Made by a program: the position numbers and the translations under genes. DNA of 64,000 bases from Cacajao melanocephalus (lineage: Eukaryota; Chordata; Mammalia; Primates; Pitheciidae), in contig CAUYLG010059108.1 of NCBI GenBank assembly GCA_963573385.1, forward strand, positions 1 through 64,000, written 5' to 3'. This document shows positions 61,430 through 64,000 of the stretch, one piece after another (positions within the stretch are counted from its first letter, which is position 1; every line of letters starts with the position of its first letter). A model generated the notes under the pieces. It did no database searches and was not told the origin of the DNA. It worked only from the letters and a program-made list of their open reading frames with translations.

Positions 61430-61960
61430 AAAAAATAACAACATGACCTCTTTGAGATTAAAAACAAAACACACTAAAACATACAAATCAATTTTGGGGA
61501 TGGGCTTTTACTTCAGGGAAAAACATGTAATTTACATTTAAAAGGGTAAATATTAGAGCATACCAAAGAATGATACTCTGCTTTTGGTGAAAATGATTAA
61601 GTCTGGTGTTTATAAGGATGAAAACTCATAGATATATATCATCTAGAAGGAAGGGTGGCTTAATATGTATCCTCAAAATAATTTTCTTTGAGATCCAGGA
61701 AAGAATAATGCCAGAAAATGGGAGTTGACATATTGTACTTTCCGAAGGAAAAAGGCAGAAGAGATATACAATAAAAAAGATAGTCCTGCTTGATGTTACA
61801 AGGCTTGAGAAAGTAATTCTATTCCAATGATTTAAAAATAAACCAAACCCATGGCAAAAACAATTGTTGGTTTTAAAGCACACCCATCTATTTATGTCCT
61901 TATGGACTAAATACTGTAGAACGTAAACACAGTTCATCTTTAAAGGTTGGTTAATGGTGG
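61430..61960. other. Unassigned AT-rich sequence
   Basis: No gene or repeat recognised. The 103-codon minus frame at 61626-61937 has no recognisable domain. Confidence 0.4.
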
Positions 61961-61964
61961 GCTC

Positions 61965-62060
61965 AATACATTCTCGTCATCTTTCCATTTCTAGTGCCTG
62001 GAACAGCATCTGGCACATTGAGAGTGTCCAACCATGTTAGTTAAATGAAATCATTGAGAA
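61965..62060 (+). mobile_element. L2 3' end fragment
   Basis: 'ctagtgcctggaacagcatc', then 'tggcacattgagagtgtcca' and 'gttagttaaatgaaatca' is the L2 3' terminus in sense. Confidence 0.6.
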
Positions 62061-62064
62061 AGAG

Positions 62065-64000
62065 TAAAGAACCCTGTTCTGGATACTGAACAAAGTAAAA
62101 TATTCAAATTTTTGAATATTTCAACATTCTTTGTCTCAGGGGCCATCTCAGCTTGTAAGAAAATTTCATGTATTTTTTGTGCCTGGGTAGGCAACTACAG
62201 AGGGAATGAAAGAAATTCTTTAGCATAAGGTGGTTCCACCTTTTGCCAAGTTGTGACCAGCTGAAAAACTCAAAACATTCTGAGGAGATGCTATCTGCCA
62301 TAGGGATTACCACAATACATGTAGGATCAAAGAAAATTCCACATTTTACCCTGGCGATTAGCTGTAATTAAATAAAGTAAGTCTTTTTAAACTTCATTAG
62401 CAGCAAGACGTTTGCTACAGCAGAGTGGGCACAAATCATCCATTCTTAATTAAAAGATAATCCACAGGATGGCCATAATCTTCTTCTAAAAATACACCAT
62501 TTCCCCCTGAAAGATTTTCTCATCAAATAAGGATAAATAACAGTTTCTATTAGTTTAAGCCATGAAGGAAGGATGCTCCTCCCGTTTGCTTGAGTGAGTG
62601 CTGAATGTGGCTGATAACATCACTTTGGCATGCTATTATCTAAAATGGTAGAATACCTCACTTCAGCAAAGTCTGACATAAATCTTTGAAAACAAAGACA
62701 TTGCATATGTATGAGCTGAAATAGATATGACAGTGTTGGCACATTAATATTCCTGTCACTAGGGGGTTTCAAACTTTTAAGGAGAGGATGGGAATGAATT
62801 CAGACTGTAGCTGGTAAAATAGGGCAACATACAGTAGGACAATTAGGCATGGGGAACCATCATAAAATATGTACAGAGAAAGGGTTCCCCTGCACCCTGC
62901 CTTTGGTAAAAAAATAACTGTAGATCATTTCTTGGGAATGCCAAGAATAATTAACTTGGCTTAGAGATATGCATGGTTGTTCTAAGCATACTAATAAGAA
63001 TATTCCACAAAGACTAGTCCCAATCAATAGAAGAGACAACTGTTTTTTCATGTGTAGCCACTGTGGTGGTTCGTGGTAACAGATGTTTCCACTTATTCCA
63101 CAACAACCATCATTAAAAGTAACTGTGGGTCCTAATTGAATAGTTCTCCACATAGTTGGATCTGTGCAGAAAATAATTCTTTTGTTGTGTGTCCTAAAAT
63201 TATTTTCTTTTCCTGTTTTTGATTGCTGATATGATCAGCTTTACCATGATCTTTATACTTAATTCCTCTGGAAGAAGTAAATGAATAAAAAATAAATTTG
63301 TTTTTACTCCATCCTACCCTACATAAGTGTTGGGAAACCATTTACTTAGAGATGCCAACCATTTTTAGAATAGCCTTGTAAATCATCAATTCTAGAAAAT
63401 CACCACTTACACAGGAAGATGACATAACTGTTGTATTAGATTTCCATTACATTCTGTATGGGAGTGGGTAAGAGTTATTCAACACTAGGTCTTAATGAAA
63501 AATAGTCACTAAGTCACAGTTCTGGTTTTTGAAACTTATGTTGAAATGTTAGTGTTTTTCTTTTGATAAAGCATATGTGTTGATCTGGTGAGTGGAAATG
63601 AGGGGCTGGGCTGCTTAGAGGCTTTTTACCAAAAGCTTTTTGGACACAGTGCTCTAGCCCTGGGAGGTTTGGTCTGAGCCCTGACAGCAGTCATCCAGAT
63701 GGAGAAAAAAGGCTTCAAAACCTCCTCTTTTGACAAAGAGACATGAAATAATATCTGACAAAGGCATCTCAAGCAAATATGATGGCAATCCAACAATTAT
63801 GTAGGCTACAAAGGAGAGCACATCTCACTACCAAATGTCTTTCTTCTTCAAATTTTACTTATAACATCTCATAGAGCGGCTTAGGTCGGTATTTTTAGAA
63901 ACAATTTAATGTATGACTGTGCTTTGGGTATAGTTAAACTCCTTTATTATACTAATGCTATTTGTCATTTCATGGGTATGTCAGCATTGTTTTTGAATGG
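62065..64000. other. Unassigned AT-rich sequence
   Basis: About 1.9 kb with no gene or confident repeat. It includes the 22-bp palindrome at 62099-62120. The minus-strand frames at 62860-63341 are not protein-like by any family I know. Confidence 0.4.
62099..62120. repeat. 22-bp near-perfect palindrome
   Basis: aatattcaaa-tt-tttgaatatt: two perfect 10-bp arms with a 2-bp centre. Confidence 0.9.

Noticed and set aside
61112..61446. Overlapping 105- and 73-codon plus frames in the GC-richer patch
   Set aside because: The two frames disagree, have no known domain and end in low-complexity Lys runs. Only a non-coding exon was kept as a weak possibility.

Overview
This window looks like nuclear DNA from a primate, most likely human. 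It holds seven full or near-full dimeric Alu elements plus one Alu fragment, an L1PA-type LINE, an MSTA-type MaLR LTR, and a deep layer of older mammalian repeats (L2, MIR, MIR3, L1M, MLT1). The DNA is AT-rich, Alu-poor and intergenic. I see no intact protein-coding gene, no convincing conserved exon set, no tRNA or rRNA, and no CpG island. The many short ORFs on both strands are chance frames or lie inside repeats.

Layout. 0-10 kb: a GA microsatellite and L1 tail, Alus, MIR/L2 relics, an L1M tail, and a dispersed local duplication at 2.7/3.1 kb. 10-20 kb: MIR and L2 bodies, an L1PA 3' end that landed in a CA microsatellite (15.0-15.7 kb), an antisense MLT1-type LTR, a 61-bp-period perfect tandem duplication (17.4 kb), an antisense ERVL-like LTR and a long L2. 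20-35 kb: sparse. It has an MIR split by an L1M tail (22.0-22.5 kb), an unidentified coding-like relic on the minus strand (23.9-24.5 kb), a head-to-head L2 pair, a solo MSTA-type LTR (32.6 kb), L2 and an Alu. 35-49 kb: microsatellites, MIRs, an MLT1 LTR interrupted by an Alu, an L1M tail and one Alu. 49.6-52.4 kb: an L2 body that appears split by a roughly 1.9-kb insertion carrying a degraded hAT-transposase-like reading frame. 53-64 kb: an Alu, a processed CCT7 retropseudogene (55.0-56.8 kb), two MLT1 LTRs in inverted orientation (57.8-58.6 kb), an L1M ORF2 fragment, a small GC-richer patch (61.1-61.4 kb) and an L2 tail.

Nothing here acts together as a pathway. The content is a record of insertions. 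The two coding relics most worth following up are the hAT-like frame at about 50.9-51.5 kb and the unidentified minus-strand frame at about 23.9-24.5 kb. The CCT7 copy is clearly dead: it has an early stop, several frameshifts and no introns, and it sits between L1-style target duplications. Repeat families were named by recall of consensus features, so subfamily labels and edges are approximate.
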